From Thermogemmatispora sp. (GTDB taxonomy: Bacteria; Chloroflexota; Ktedonobacteria; Ktedonobacterales; Ktedonobacteraceae), in assembly GCF_019683635.1 (NCBI RefSeq), contig NZ_JADGIA010000030.1, positions 1-33,936 on the forward strand: a DNA stretch of 33,936 nt, given 5' to 3'. The notes beneath the pieces were generated by a model. The model did not search any database, was not told the origin of the DNA, and worked only from the letters and a program-made list of their open reading frames with translations. The position numbers and the translations under genes are program-made. Positions 1 to 9,519 of this stretch are shown here, piece after piece (position 1 is the first letter of the stretch; every line of letters starts with the position of its first letter).

Positions 1-24
1 AAATGGTCCCTCTTTCCGGGCCGC

Positions 25-52
25 CTGTTTTTTAATCGTCATAATTTATGAT
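25..52 (+). promoter_or_regulatory. Possible promoter of the nuclease pair
   Basis: A good -10 hexamer TATGAT lies at 47-52 in a locally AT-rich stretch. The -35 region (CTGTTT, 25-30, 16-bp spacing) is weak. It would give a leader of about 90 nt before the first gene at 151. The call rests on the -10 match only. Confidence 0.35.
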
Positions 53-150
53 AGACTCCTCTTACCATCCATTCTATGTGCAGGAAAGATCACTGCGACT
101 TGTTGCACGGCAGTAAGATCGTCTCTCAGTTTAGTTGGAAGTAGCTTGCG

Positions 151-1590
151 ATGACAGAAGAACTTGTGGAGGAGGGTTCAGAAAAGAAGCTGGACCCTGA
201 GCAGCAGGCGAATGAGGAGCAGGATGCGGCGTCGCGCCCGCGCGATGTGATCACGGTGGTCCTGACGGCGGATAACCATCTGGGCGCTGCCGCTGGCCAG
301 CCGATGCGCCGACGCGAGGAGCGAGCGCGCCAGCTACGGCATGCCTTTCAACAGGCGGTGGATTTCGCGATTGGCCAGGGCGTCGATCTTTTCATCCAGG
401 CCGGGGATCTTTTCGATTCATTAAATCCGGCTGAGCATGAGCGTAGCTTTGTGGCCGAGCGTCTGGTTCAGCTCCGTCAGGCGGGTGTGCGCACGTTTAT
501 GGTTGGTGGCTTGCACGATACACCGCCGCTGGGCCGGGCCCTCGCTGAGGGAGCGCTACCAGCGCCTCACTTGAGCTTCGCTCGCCTCGGCGCCCTCCAT
601 TATTTTGAGCCGCTCTCGCCCCCTTCCCGCCCGTCCGCGGCGATGGCTACGGGCGCCAATCTGGGAAGAGGGCAGCCTCTAGTCGAGTTAACGCCGGCCC
701 TCTGTGAGATCGGGCAGCTACGGGTCGGCCTCTGTGGTCTGAGTGTGCGCGCAGGCCAGGAAGGCGACCCTCTGGCCTACGTTCGTCCCGCCGCTGAGCT
801 TGAGCGTGCCCAGATCCGTATTTTGATCCTCCATGCCCCCATTGAAGGTCTGAGCACCGAATCCGTCCCAGCTGAAGCCCAGGCCCTGGTGAGCCGCTCG
901 ACGTTGGCACGGCAGACAGCGTTCCAGTATATCCTGGCCGGTTATCACCATGCCTTTCAGCAGTTGCGCGTCGGCCAGTGCGAGCTGATCGTGGCTGGTC
1001 CAACTCAGCATATTGATTTCAATGACCCCGATGCCGAGCCTGGCTTTGTCTTTCTCGGTCTGGCGAGCGATGGGGTCCGCTGGTGTAAACATATCACCGT
1101 CGAGGCTGTGCGCCTGCGTCGCCTGGTTGTGCCGACCAGTGCGCTCTGGCCAGCTCCACCAACAGGGGCAGGGGCGCCCAGCGGCGAAACCGGGGCCGTG
1201 GCTTCTGCTTCTGCTACCGCTGGCTCTCCCACTGCAGTAATTCTGGAGCGCCTGCGCCCTCTCTGCAATCAACAGACGATGGTCCAGCTGAAACTGGAGG
1301 GCGAGCTGACGCGCCAGCAATATCATCAGCTCGACCTGAACCAGATCCGCCGTTACGGCGAGCAGCATGCTTTCTCTCTGGCCATCGACGACACAGCCTT
1401 GACACTGCTGCCTGACTATGAGGCTTCCGCCAGCTCTGGCCCGGCTGAGGCCACTGAGCGTTTCTCTCCTCGCGAGGAGCTGGCTGCTCTGGCCGACGAG
1501 TGGATCGCTGCCGCCTCTGATGAACAAGAGAAAAAAGCTCTGTTGGTAACAAAAGAGGTGTTGTTGACTGCTCTGGATGAGATCCATTAG
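151..1590 (+). CDS. SbcD/Mre11-like (YhaO-type) metallophosphoesterase with altered metal site
   Basis: A 479-aa calcineurin-like phosphoesterase of the DNA-repair exonuclease family, expected to act with the ATPase encoded next to it. Visible motifs are TADNHLG (D41, H43), GDLFD (85-89), LHAPIEG (H228) and a C-terminal capping region. A charged, low-complexity extension of about 30 residues precedes the domain. Two usually invariant metal-site positions differ. The GNHD motif reads GLHD (L121 replaces Asn), and the GHxH motif reads GYHH (264-267, Tyr at the first His). In Mre11/SbcD, Asn and both His coordinate or activate the metals, so activity may be changed or lost. The ATG at 151 has GGAAG about 10 nt upstream. 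A 208-bp gap separates it from the ATPase gene, a pairing like B. subtilis YhaO/YhaN. Family confidence is high; enzymatic competence is uncertain. Confidence 0.85.
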   Translation: MTEELVEEGSEKKLDPEQQANEEQDAASRPRDVITVVLTADNHLGAAAGQPMRRREERARQLRHAFQQAVDFAIGQGVDLFIQAGDLFDSLNPAEHERSFVAERLVQLRQAGVRTFMVGGLHDTPPLGRALAEGALPAPHLSFARLGALHYFEPLSPPSRPSAAMATGANLGRGQPLVELTPALCEIGQLRVGLCGLSVRAGQEGDPLAYVRPAAELERAQIRILILHAPIEGLSTESVPAEAQALVSRSTLARQTAFQYILAGYHHAFQQLRVGQCELIVAGPTQHIDFNDPDAEPGFVFLGLASDGVRWCKHITVEAVRLRRLVVPTSALWPAPPTGAGAPSGETGAVASASATAGSPTAVILERLRPLCNQQTMVQLKLEGELTRQQYHQLDLNQIRRYGEQHAFSLAIDDTALTLLPDYEASASSGPAEATERFSPREELAALADEWIAAASDEQEKKALLVTKEVLLTALDEIH

Positions 1591-1798
1591 CGCGAAGTGC
1601 TCTGAGCGCCCGCTCCTGTGACGCCTGATCGGTGCGCTCGCTGGTCGGAGGATCTGCACCGCTGAGCTATGTGAAGGAGATGTGGTAGCGTAAGGGCGGA
1701 TCGCGGCGAGCATGCTGGCCTCTCTGCTCAACTCTCTCAAGAAACCGGCGGAGAGCGCTCGCATCTCCCGAGAGGAGTGTGAACGGAGTGAAGCAGAA

Positions 1799-4700
1799 AT
1801 GATTATTCTGAAACACCTAACAGTCGAGCGTTTCAGGCTCTTGCGAGAAATAGATCTGCACTTTCCCCAGCGCGGAAGTATCCTGATCCAGGGGCCGAAC
1901 GAGGCTGGTAAATCAACTCTCTTTGAATGTATCTACTTTGCTCTCTTTGGCGAGCCACTCACTACCCATCGGGAGAAACGGGCGCTGGATGATCTCATTA
2001 TGTACGGAGAGACGGAGGCCACTGTCAAGCTGACGCTCTCCGTTGGCGCCACTGAATTGGCCATCACGCGCACTATTGAACGCGGCAGCGGTCAGCGCGT
2101 CTCGCTCTTGGTCCGCCGCCTCGGCATGCCCGAGAGCGAGCCAATCACCCAACTGCGAGCCGCTAATGAACGCATCATTGCAGAGTTGGGCCGCCTCGAT
2201 GGTGAGACACTGCGCAATTCCTGCTTGATCGAACAGAAGGGCCTCCAACGTCTTGAGCAGATCACTGGCCGCGAGCGCGAGGTCGCCCTGCGTCGCCTCT
2301 TGGGCCTGGAGAAGCTGACTCGCCTGGCTGAGCAGTTCCGCCTGACCCCCGAGGACGAGGAGCAGCTGCGTGAGTGCGCTGCTCGCCTGCGGCTGGCCGA
2401 GCTGCAGGCCCGCATTCCTGAGCTAAGCGCCAGACTAGGCCAGGTCGAGGAGGCCCTGGATGCTGTCACAGTGAATGAGCATCTGGCCGAGATCGAGCAG
2501 CAAGAGGCAGAGATCGCTGAGCAGGAGAGCACTCTCTCTACTATCCAGCAGAAGCGTTCCGAGCTAAAGAGCCGTCAGGCGCGCGTGCAGCAGCTGAAGA
2601 AAGCCGAGGCGATCCTCGCTGAGCTGATTACTGCCTACGATGAGATGGCCGAGGCCCGCCGCGAGTTGCCAGAGTTGGACCGACAGATCGCTGATCTGGA
2701 ACTGCGCGAGCGGGAAGAACTACCAGCTCTGGAGAAGCGCGTGCGCGAGCTGGAAGATCTCTCGCGCTCGTTCGGTACCCTGGAGCGTATGGCTACTGAC
2801 CTCCTGGCCACAGTGAATACGATTAAGGAATTGGAGCAGGAGGTTCAGGAGCGCACAACCTTTGAGGAGAACCTTGAGCAGTTGGAGGCGCAAATCAGCC
2901 GCGCTCAGGCTCGCCTCGATCAGGCGCGCTTGACGCGCAGCGAGCTGGAAGAGCGCCGCCGCGCCGGACGACCCTCCCTGGAGGAGCGGCTGCGACGCCT
3001 GCGTCATCTGGCCTCCCGTTTGGAAACACTGCGTCAGGCGGAGGAGCGCTACGCCCAGCGCCTGGCGGCGCGCGAGCAGGCTGAGCAGCTGGAGAACCGC
3101 ATCGAGGATGCGCGCCGTCGCCTGCGCGAAGCCGAACAGGAACAGGCTCGCTATGAGCAGGAGGTGCGTCAGACCGAGCAGCTGGTCACAACCTATGAGG
3201 AGCGCTGGCGTCGTCAGAATCTGGCGCGCCAGTTCGAGGAATGGCTGCGCCTGCGCGATAAGTTACGCGGCTTGACCGAGGCTGAACGGCAGGTACGCGC
3301 CGCCTATCAGCAACACGAGCGCTGCCATCAGGAAGCCGCCGCCACCCTCAGCGTGATGCGCCGCCTGTTCGCTTTTCTGATTGTGGCCGGAGTCGGCTTC
3401 GGGATCGCTGCGCTCCTGAGCTTCATATGGGCGCTCTCGCAGCTCCTGGTCCCGGCGGTGATCGGCATTGTACTGGCGGCTGCCTGCGTTGCTGCTTTTG
3501 TTGTCATCTTTATCCGCTATAGTCGTGCTCGTGTCTCTGTCCAGCAAGCCCTGCAGCGCGAGCAGGAGGCCCTCAATCATGTCCGTGCAATGGTGGCGGC
3601 CCGTGAGGCGGCGGCCCGTGCTAACGGCGGTCAGGAAGCTCTGGCTCGCGTCGAAGAGGAGATTCGAAACCTTGGGGCTGAGGTTCCGGCTTCCCCTGAT
3701 GAAGCACGGCGCGTGATCGAGCAGGCCCAGGCCGAGCGCTCCTCTGTCAATGAGCAGCAGGCTCTGGCTGAGGCGCGCGAGCGTCTGGCTACCTTGCGTG
3801 GACAAGTGACTCAGACTGCTGAGAGAGTCACCACCCTGCGCAAGCAAGCGAGCGAATTGGAGGAGGAGGCGCACGCTAAAGATTGGGATGATATCCACAG
3901 CAAACTCCGCAGCGACCTGGTAGCTGTAGAGCAGGCTCGCCATGAGCTGGCAACTTTGATGGGTCAAGAGGGCCTGCCAATCCCCACTTTCGAGGCCAAC
4001 GTCTTCAATTCACCTGCAAAGCATGCCGAGCTGCAGACGATCATTGAGGAGGCGCTCAAGACTGCCGAGCTGGAGATTGCCGCGCTCGACGGCAAGATTG
4101 ATGCGATCACCGAGTTGCAAGAGCAGATCAAGGTTTGTGAGCAGGAGCTGGAAAACCTCCAGACTCGCAAGCAGGTGCTCCTCGGGCGCCTCGAACGCTT
4201 TCAGACGAGTGATCCCCTCCAGCAGCTGGAGCGCGCCCGCGAGCAGCAGGCCGCTCTCAGAGAAGCCTTGCAGAAGTTGACAGATTCCTTGCGTCAGCGT
4301 GTCAAGCCCCTCGGCCTGCAGTTCGGTCAGGCCCAGGTCAGCAGCGCCGAGAGTGCAGCTCGCCGCGAGCTGGAGGCCCTCCATATTACTCTCGGACGCC
4401 GCATCGAGCTGCAGGGTCGCCGCGAGCACTACGCCGCCCTCCTCAAGGAGCGCCAACAGTCGCTCTCTGGTTACTATCAGCAGCTTGCCAAGTTCAGCAC
4501 AGTGCTCGGTAGCTGGATTATCCCGCCCAATCCTTTTGCCGAAACGCTCAACGGTCTGCGTGCACGCTGTCAGCAGGAGCTGCAGGCAGCCAGTGAGGAG
4601 AGCATTCTGCAGGAGTTGGAGCAGCTGCAGATGCAAGAAGGAGCTGCGCGGGCCAAGATCGAACTGTGTCGACAAGAGATCGAGGAGATCCGCGAGCAGA

Positions 4701-5581
4701 TTCGCGCTCTGCTTGAGCTGCGTGGCCGTCCCGCTCCCCAGGGCTATCAGCGCGAGGAGATTGTGGCGGTCTGGCCTCTGGTCGGCGAGTATGGCGTCGC
4801 CGATCGCCAGCGTTTGGAAGAGGAGCGGGATCGTCTGGAGCAAGAGCTGCAGCAGCGTGAGAAGGAGGAGCTGGAGCTGAGCCAGCAACTCGGCACTGGC
4901 GGCGAGCAGCTCGATCTGGAGCAGACTCGCAAGCGCATGGAGCAGCAGGAACGCAGCTATCAAACCAAGAAGCGTGGAAGCATGTTGATCACGGCGGTCA
5001 TCGAGCGCTTGATGCGCAAGATGGTCCCGCGTACCGAGTACTACATGCAGCAAATTCTGCCGCTCCTGACCAGCGGTCGCTATCACGATGTGCAGCTGGT
5101 GACCGAGCCGGAGGAGGGCAGCGCAAGCGGCGGGCCGCTGCGCTGGCGGGTCTGGGATTCGGCGGCTGGCGAGTATATCCCTCGTGAAGCGCTCTCCAGT
5201 GGGGCAGCGGATCAAATTTCCTTCGCCCTGCGTCTGGCCTTTGCGATCGCCGCCCTGCCACGCGAGCTAAATGCCGCTCCAGGCTTTTTGCTCCTCGACG
5301 AGCCACTCAGCTCCTTCGATCAGCGGCGGGCCCAGGCTGTGGTCGAAGTGGTGACCGGTGAGATGCTGGGACAGCACTTCGAGCAGATCTTCTTTATCTC
5401 ACACAGCGGCGCTTTCGATCCCGCTCAGTTCCCCTACTATCTCTTGATCGACGGTGGACAGGTGGTCGAGAGCAACCTGCCTGTGATAACGCCGCGCAGC
5501 TCGCTCAACGGCAATGGCAGCCGCCCCTCATCTGAAGAAGGACCTGAAACCAGCTCGGAAGCAACCTCGGTGGTGGCCTAG
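1799..5581 (+). CDS. SbcC/Rad50-like (YhaN-type) ATPase with a transmembrane hairpin in the coiled coil
   Basis: A 1260-aa SMC/Rad50-type ATPase. Walker A GPNEAGKST is at 32-40, the ABC signature LSSGAADQ at 1132-1139, Walker B FLLLDEP at 1163-1169, followed by a D-loop (LSSFDQ) and H-loop (FFISHSG). Between the ATPase halves are long Glu/Gln/Arg/Leu-rich coiled coils. There is no CxxC zinc hook anywhere. Near the middle, two hydrophobic helices (about 524-546 and 550-572) flanked by Arg form a membrane hairpin. This resembles YhaN-type proteins rather than soluble SbcC and suggests the coil apex sits in the membrane. The chosen ATG gives the usual start just before the first beta strand (MIILKHLTVERFR), with GGAG upstream. 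An in-frame ATG at 1712 would add 29 residues without family similarity. It is probably co-transcribed with the phosphoesterase gene. Confidence 0.88.
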   Translation: MIILKHLTVERFRLLREIDLHFPQRGSILIQGPNEAGKSTLFECIYFALFGEPLTTHREKRALDDLIMYGETEATVKLTLSVGATELAITRTIERGSGQRVSLLVRRLGMPESEPITQLRAANERIIAELGRLDGETLRNSCLIEQKGLQRLEQITGREREVALRRLLGLEKLTRLAEQFRLTPEDEEQLRECAARLRLAELQARIPELSARLGQVEEALDAVTVNEHLAEIEQQEAEIAEQESTLSTIQQKRSELKSRQARVQQLKKAEAILAELITAYDEMAEARRELPELDRQIADLELREREELPALEKRVRELEDLSRSFGTLERMATDLLATVNTIKELEQEVQERTTFEENLEQLEAQISRAQARLDQARLTRSELEERRRAGRPSLEERLRRLRHLASRLETLRQAEERYAQRLAAREQAEQLENRIEDARRRLREAEQEQARYEQEVRQTEQLVTTYEERWRRQNLARQFEEWLRLRDKLRGLTEAERQVRAAYQQHERCHQEAAATLSVMRRLFAFLIVAGVGFGIAALLSFIWALSQLLVPAVIGIVLAAACVAAFVVIFIRYSRARVSVQQALQREQEALNHVRAMVAAREAAARANGGQEALARVEEEIRNLGAEVPASPDEARRVIEQAQAERSSVNEQQALAEARERLATLRGQVTQTAERVTTLRKQASELEEEAHAKDWDDIHSKLRSDLVAVEQARHELATLMGQEGLPIPTFEANVFNSPAKHAELQTIIEEALKTAELEIAALDGKIDAITELQEQIKVCEQELENLQTRKQVLLGRLERFQTSDPLQQLERAREQQAALREALQKLTDSLRQRVKPLGLQFGQAQVSSAESAARRELEALHITLGRRIELQGRREHYAALLKERQQSLSGYYQQLAKFSTVLGSWIIPPNPFAETLNGLRARCQQELQAASEESILQELEQLQMQEGAARAKIELCRQEIEEIREQIRALLELRGRPAPQGYQREEIVAVWPLVGEYGVADRQRLEEERDRLEQELQQREKEELELSQQLGTGGEQLDLEQTRKRMEQQERSYQTKKRGSMLITAVIERLMRKMVPRTEYYMQQILPLLTSGRYHDVQLVTEPEEGSASGGPLRWRVWDSAAGEYIPREALSSGAADQISFALRLAFAIAALPRELNAAPGFLLLDEPLSSFDQRRAQAVVEVVTGEMLGQHFEQIFFISHSGAFDPAQFPYYLLIDGGQVVESNLPVITPRSSLNGNGSRPSSEEGPETSSEATSVVA

Positions 5582-5607
5582 TGCTGCGAGAAGCCTTCAG
5601 ACCGACG

Positions 5608-5646
5608 CCAGGAGGAAGCTGCTCCTAGCGAGCAGGCTCCTCCTGG
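5608..5646. terminator. Hairpin between convergent genes, probable terminator
   Basis: CCAGGAGGA (5608-5616) pairs perfectly with TCCTCCTGG (5638-5646), and TGCT (5620-5623) with AGCA (5631-5634) extends the stem inward. It lies between the ATPase gene (+) and miaA (-). There is no U-tract on either side, so termination is inferred from position and stem strength. Confidence 0.45.
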
Positions 5647-5720
5647 ATGGACGGGAAGCCTGTGCTGATGACCCTTCCTGATCCTCCACCTGCTCTATCT
5701 GCTATCCTTGCCTCCCCCCG

Positions 5721-6659
<939 letters not shown>

Positions 6660-6679
6660 TGTCTCTTTCCCATCCACAG

Positions 6680-8995
6680 CTACGGATGCCCGATCAGTCG
6701 ATCGATGCGGAAGATCAATGCTAAAGCGACAGCAGCCCCCGCGGCCACGGCCAGCGGCGTCAGCAGACTCAGGCTGGTTCCCAAAGCCAGGCTCAGGCCA
6801 AGGCTGACGCCAGTAACCATCAAGAGGGCCAGCGTTGGCAAGCGGAAACGCTTCATTGCCCAGGTCGCTCCAGCCAGCAAGCGACTGCTGATCAGCTGGC
6901 TACTCCCCAGGGTACCAGCCAGAGCGGCCAGAGCAAGCAATGTCAGGGCATGAAGGGCGGGCGCCCCATCCTGGAAAACGCTGTGCCAGGCAGGCTCCAG
7001 CAAGCCAAGGGCCGCCAGGGTGGTGGCCAGTCCCGTACAGAAACGGTTCACCAGCGCTGATAGCTGCCAGCGGTGATCGGTGTTCAGCAAGAGGGCCCCC
7101 AGTGGAGCCAGTGGTAGCATTGCAAGCAACGCCGGCAAAAAAGCTGGATCAGGTGGCAGAGGAGCATGCGAAAAGAAAGGCAGCTGCGAGAATAACTCAT
7201 AAAACAAAGAAGGAGCGAGCAAAGCCGCAGCAAAAACCTGGAGCCAATGGAGCCGGCGGCGCTCAGCGGGACTTGCCCGCAGCAGGTCCCAGCCACCAGG
7301 TTGGCCATACTTCGCCTTATAAGCCTCATCCTGCGGATTGATATAGGCTGGCAGAGCTGGGGCAATCGAGCCAGAGCGTTGGCTGGGGGGTAGCAAGCGT
7401 TGGCCAGCGCCGGCGCCGACGCTACCGGAGACCTGACCGCTGGCCGTTCTTGACCCGCTAGCCGACACCGGCCCCGTGACGGTATAATCCATAACCTCCA
7501 CCTCTACTTTCACCTCCGCTGGTTTCCCCGCCGTCTCGCCCAGAGGCGTAATCACAATGGTGCCGTTATAGCGCTGCGAGCCGGCAAGCTGGCTGCTATC
7601 GACTCGCACGCGCACCAGCGTACTCATGCCATCAAAGCGCGTCTGATCCACGATAATCCACGGCTCTACCGGCTGAATGGTACCCTGAACAACCGAACCC
7701 TGATTGCCCGTGATCGTGAGCAACATAGGAGCAGAGAGGCCCGGGTAAACCTGGCCGAAATTAATCGTGGCCGGGCGCACAATCATCAGCGGGGCCTTGC
7801 GAGGACGGGCAGGGGGACGCCCGCGCGCCCCCTCAGAGGCCGCGGACGCTGTTGCACTAACGGACCCCTGGGATTTCGTGCGCAAGTGGGCATCTGGCCC
7901 CATGATTAGCTGGACCAGCCGTTCAACACCCAGCTCGGGATCGCCGGTCGTCGTCCGTAAGCGGCGCACCTTGCGGGCCAGGTCGCTCTCGCCGATCTCC
8001 TCTAGCCATGACTCGATCTCCCCATTGAACAGGTAGTCGGCCCCCTCCTCGGGAAAGCGGGCGCACAGCTCAGCTAACTCTTCTGGTGTTGTGGCCTCCT
8101 GACCGTTCTCAAAGGGGAGCGTCCCCACGCGGAAGAGGGCCCGACGGAAAACGGCCACGCTTGGATAGCGATCGTTGGGATCAAGAGAGGCCGCTTTCTC
8201 CAAAGCGCGTGCCACTGTTGACGAGACCGCCGGGTTCAGCGTGCGCGCATCTGGCAAGCCAAAGCCCTTCTCGGGCAATGCGCCCGTCAAAAGCTGGAAG
8301 AGCGTCACCGCCAGTGAGTAGATATCGGAGCGCTGATCTGTCTGAGCGCTGCCATACTGCTCTGGGGGAGCAAAACCGGGCGTACCCAACAGCTGGGTAT
8401 CCTGCGAGGAAGAGCGACGCACCAGCCGGGCAATACCGAAGTCGATCAGCTTGATGCGCCCGTCTCGACGCAGCATAATATTGCCCGGCTTTAAATCGCG
8501 GAAAATCACCGGCGGCTGCTGACTGTGCAAGTACTCCAGGACATCGCAGAGCTGACGAGCCCAGCCCAACACGCGCCGCTCAGAGAAAGGCCCGCCGTTC
8601 TCCTCCAGCAGCTCCTCCAGCGTCTTCCCATCGATATACTCCATCACCAGAAAATGGCGCTCACCCTCGCTGAAGAAGTCGGTAAAGGCGGGAAGGTTAG
8701 GATGGCTGAGGCGCGACAAAATGGTAGCCTCAGCCAGAAAGTTCTCCAGAGCCTTGCCCTGTTCGCTAGGCGGCACGGAAGAAAGGCTCATCTCCTTCAC
8801 CGCGCAAATCTCGCCCCGCTTCGTATCGCGCGCCTGGTACACTGCTCCCATGCCCCCCTGGCCGATCACACGCAGGATGATGTAGCGCTTGTGGAGCAGG
8901 GTATTGCGTCCCAGGCGTCCCGTCTGGGCATTTCCCTGACCGTTCTGTGGACTGATGGGACTGATGGCGAACCCCCTGTCTCTCCTCACGGACAT
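6680..8995 (-). CDS. Membrane-anchored Ser/Thr protein kinase (PknB type) with Ig-like domain
   Basis: A 771-aa Hanks-type kinase. It has a glycine loop GQGGMGAVY (45-53), catalytic Lys67, helix-C Glu89, catalytic loop FRDLKPGN (165-172, Phe in place of the usual His of HRD), DFG (185-187) and an APPEQY motif. Around 403-503 lies a beta-rich segment (ATINFGQVYPG...) of the Ig-like kind often attached to Chloroflexi kinases. From about 585 to the C-terminus there are five or six hydrophobic helices, so the kinase domain is N-terminal and cytosolic and anchored by a C-terminal membrane bundle. The ATG at 8995 is chosen because GAGGAG lies 5 nt upstream; an in-frame GTG at 9013 lacks a comparable site. 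The substrate is unknown. miaA follows 20 nt downstream. Confidence 0.9.
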   Translation of the reverse strand: MSVRRDRGFAISPISPQNGQGNAQTGRLGRNTLLHKRYIILRVIGQGGMGAVYQARDTKRGEICAVKEMSLSSVPPSEQGKALENFLAEATILSRLSHPNLPAFTDFFSEGERHFLVMEYIDGKTLEELLEENGGPFSERRVLGWARQLCDVLEYLHSQQPPVIFRDLKPGNIMLRRDGRIKLIDFGIARLVRRSSSQDTQLLGTPGFAPPEQYGSAQTDQRSDIYSLAVTLFQLLTGALPEKGFGLPDARTLNPAVSSTVARALEKAASLDPNDRYPSVAVFRRALFRVGTLPFENGQEATTPEELAELCARFPEEGADYLFNGEIESWLEEIGESDLARKVRRLRTTTGDPELGVERLVQLIMGPDAHLRTKSQGSVSATASAASEGARGRPPARPRKAPLMIVRPATINFGQVYPGLSAPMLLTITGNQGSVVQGTIQPVEPWIIVDQTRFDGMSTLVRVRVDSSQLAGSQRYNGTIVITPLGETAGKPAEVKVEVEVMDYTVTGPVSASGSRTASGQVSGSVGAGAGQRLLPPSQRSGSIAPALPAYINPQDEAYKAKYGQPGGWDLLRASPAERRRLHWLQVFAAALLAPSLFYELFSQLPFFSHAPLPPDPAFLPALLAMLPLAPLGALLLNTDHRWQLSALVNRFCTGLATTLAALGLLEPAWHSVFQDGAPALHALTLLALAALAGTLGSSQLISSRLLAGATWAMKRFRLPTLALLMVTGVSLGLSLALGTSLSLLTPLAVAAGAAVALALIFRIDRLIGHP

Positions 8996-9114
8996 CAATG
9001 CTCCTCGGTCCACCGCCGGCGCCGCCGGGCCAGCTCAATCTCGCTGCCGCTCTTGTCCAGCCAGACCCGGCCAGGCAGAGGGCCTGCAGCGCCTTCGTGG
9101 CTCTCGTGCATTCC

Positions 9115-9120
9115 AGTATA
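9115..9120 (-). promoter_or_regulatory. Possible -10 of the kinase-miaA operon
   Basis: On the minus strand a TATACT hexamer occurs at 9120-9115, in the AT-rich stretch upstream of the kinase. It would give a leader of about 110 nt. No convincing -35 is present. Confidence 0.35.
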
Positions 9121-9185
9121 GCATACCATTTATGGGAGATACTACCTATGCTGAATGCTATTGATACAAGTAAATTCGCGCTGCA

Positions 9186-9194
9186 TGGTACAAT
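9186..9194 (+). promoter_or_regulatory. Extended -10 promoter (TGGTACAAT)
   Basis: TGG (9186-9188) followed by TACAAT (9189-9194) is a TGn-extended -10. The same nine bases occur at 17425-17433 in front of another gene. No good -35 is seen at 16-18 bp. Transcription would run through a leader of about 315 nt towards the lysozyme-like gene. Confidence 0.45.
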
Positions 9195-9519
9195 CAGCAT
9201 AGACGCTCTCGGTCTTCCGACCGTTCCTGCTGGCGTAGGAAAGGAGAAAGGCGCCGGGCGCCTGTCCTACTCTACAACGTTTGAGAGCTGCAACATCCGG
9301 TAAAGAAGATTATCCTGAGAGACGCCAAGCAAAGGACAGGACGAGGATCAAACCCAGAGTCATGGGTGAGGTTTCAGAACAGGAGAGAGGGAGCAAGGGA
9401 CTGATCTCAGCAATCTGATCTACGCTGGAATAGGCAGTGAGGCGCGGGTGTGGCGTGACTGAGGTGGGGCGCGGAGGTGACTCGCCTGCCTCTCTGGCTT
9501 CAGCGATAACAGGAGCATG
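9195..9519 (+). other. Long non-coding leader with two hairpins
   Basis: No gene is recognisable here. Two stem-loops stand out. CGGTC/GACCG around a TTCC loop is near 9210-9223. A larger one at 9235-9270 has GTAGGA pairing with TCCTAC outside and AGGCGC/GCGCCT inside. If the upstream extended -10 is used, both lie in the 5' leader of the lysozyme-like gene. No known riboswitch class was recognised. Confidence 0.35.

Noticed and set aside
4010-5215. Long antisense frame opposite the SbcC-like gene
   Set aside because: Leu-rich reverse reading of coiled-coil codons (CAG/CTG, GAG/CTC). No start signal and no domain.
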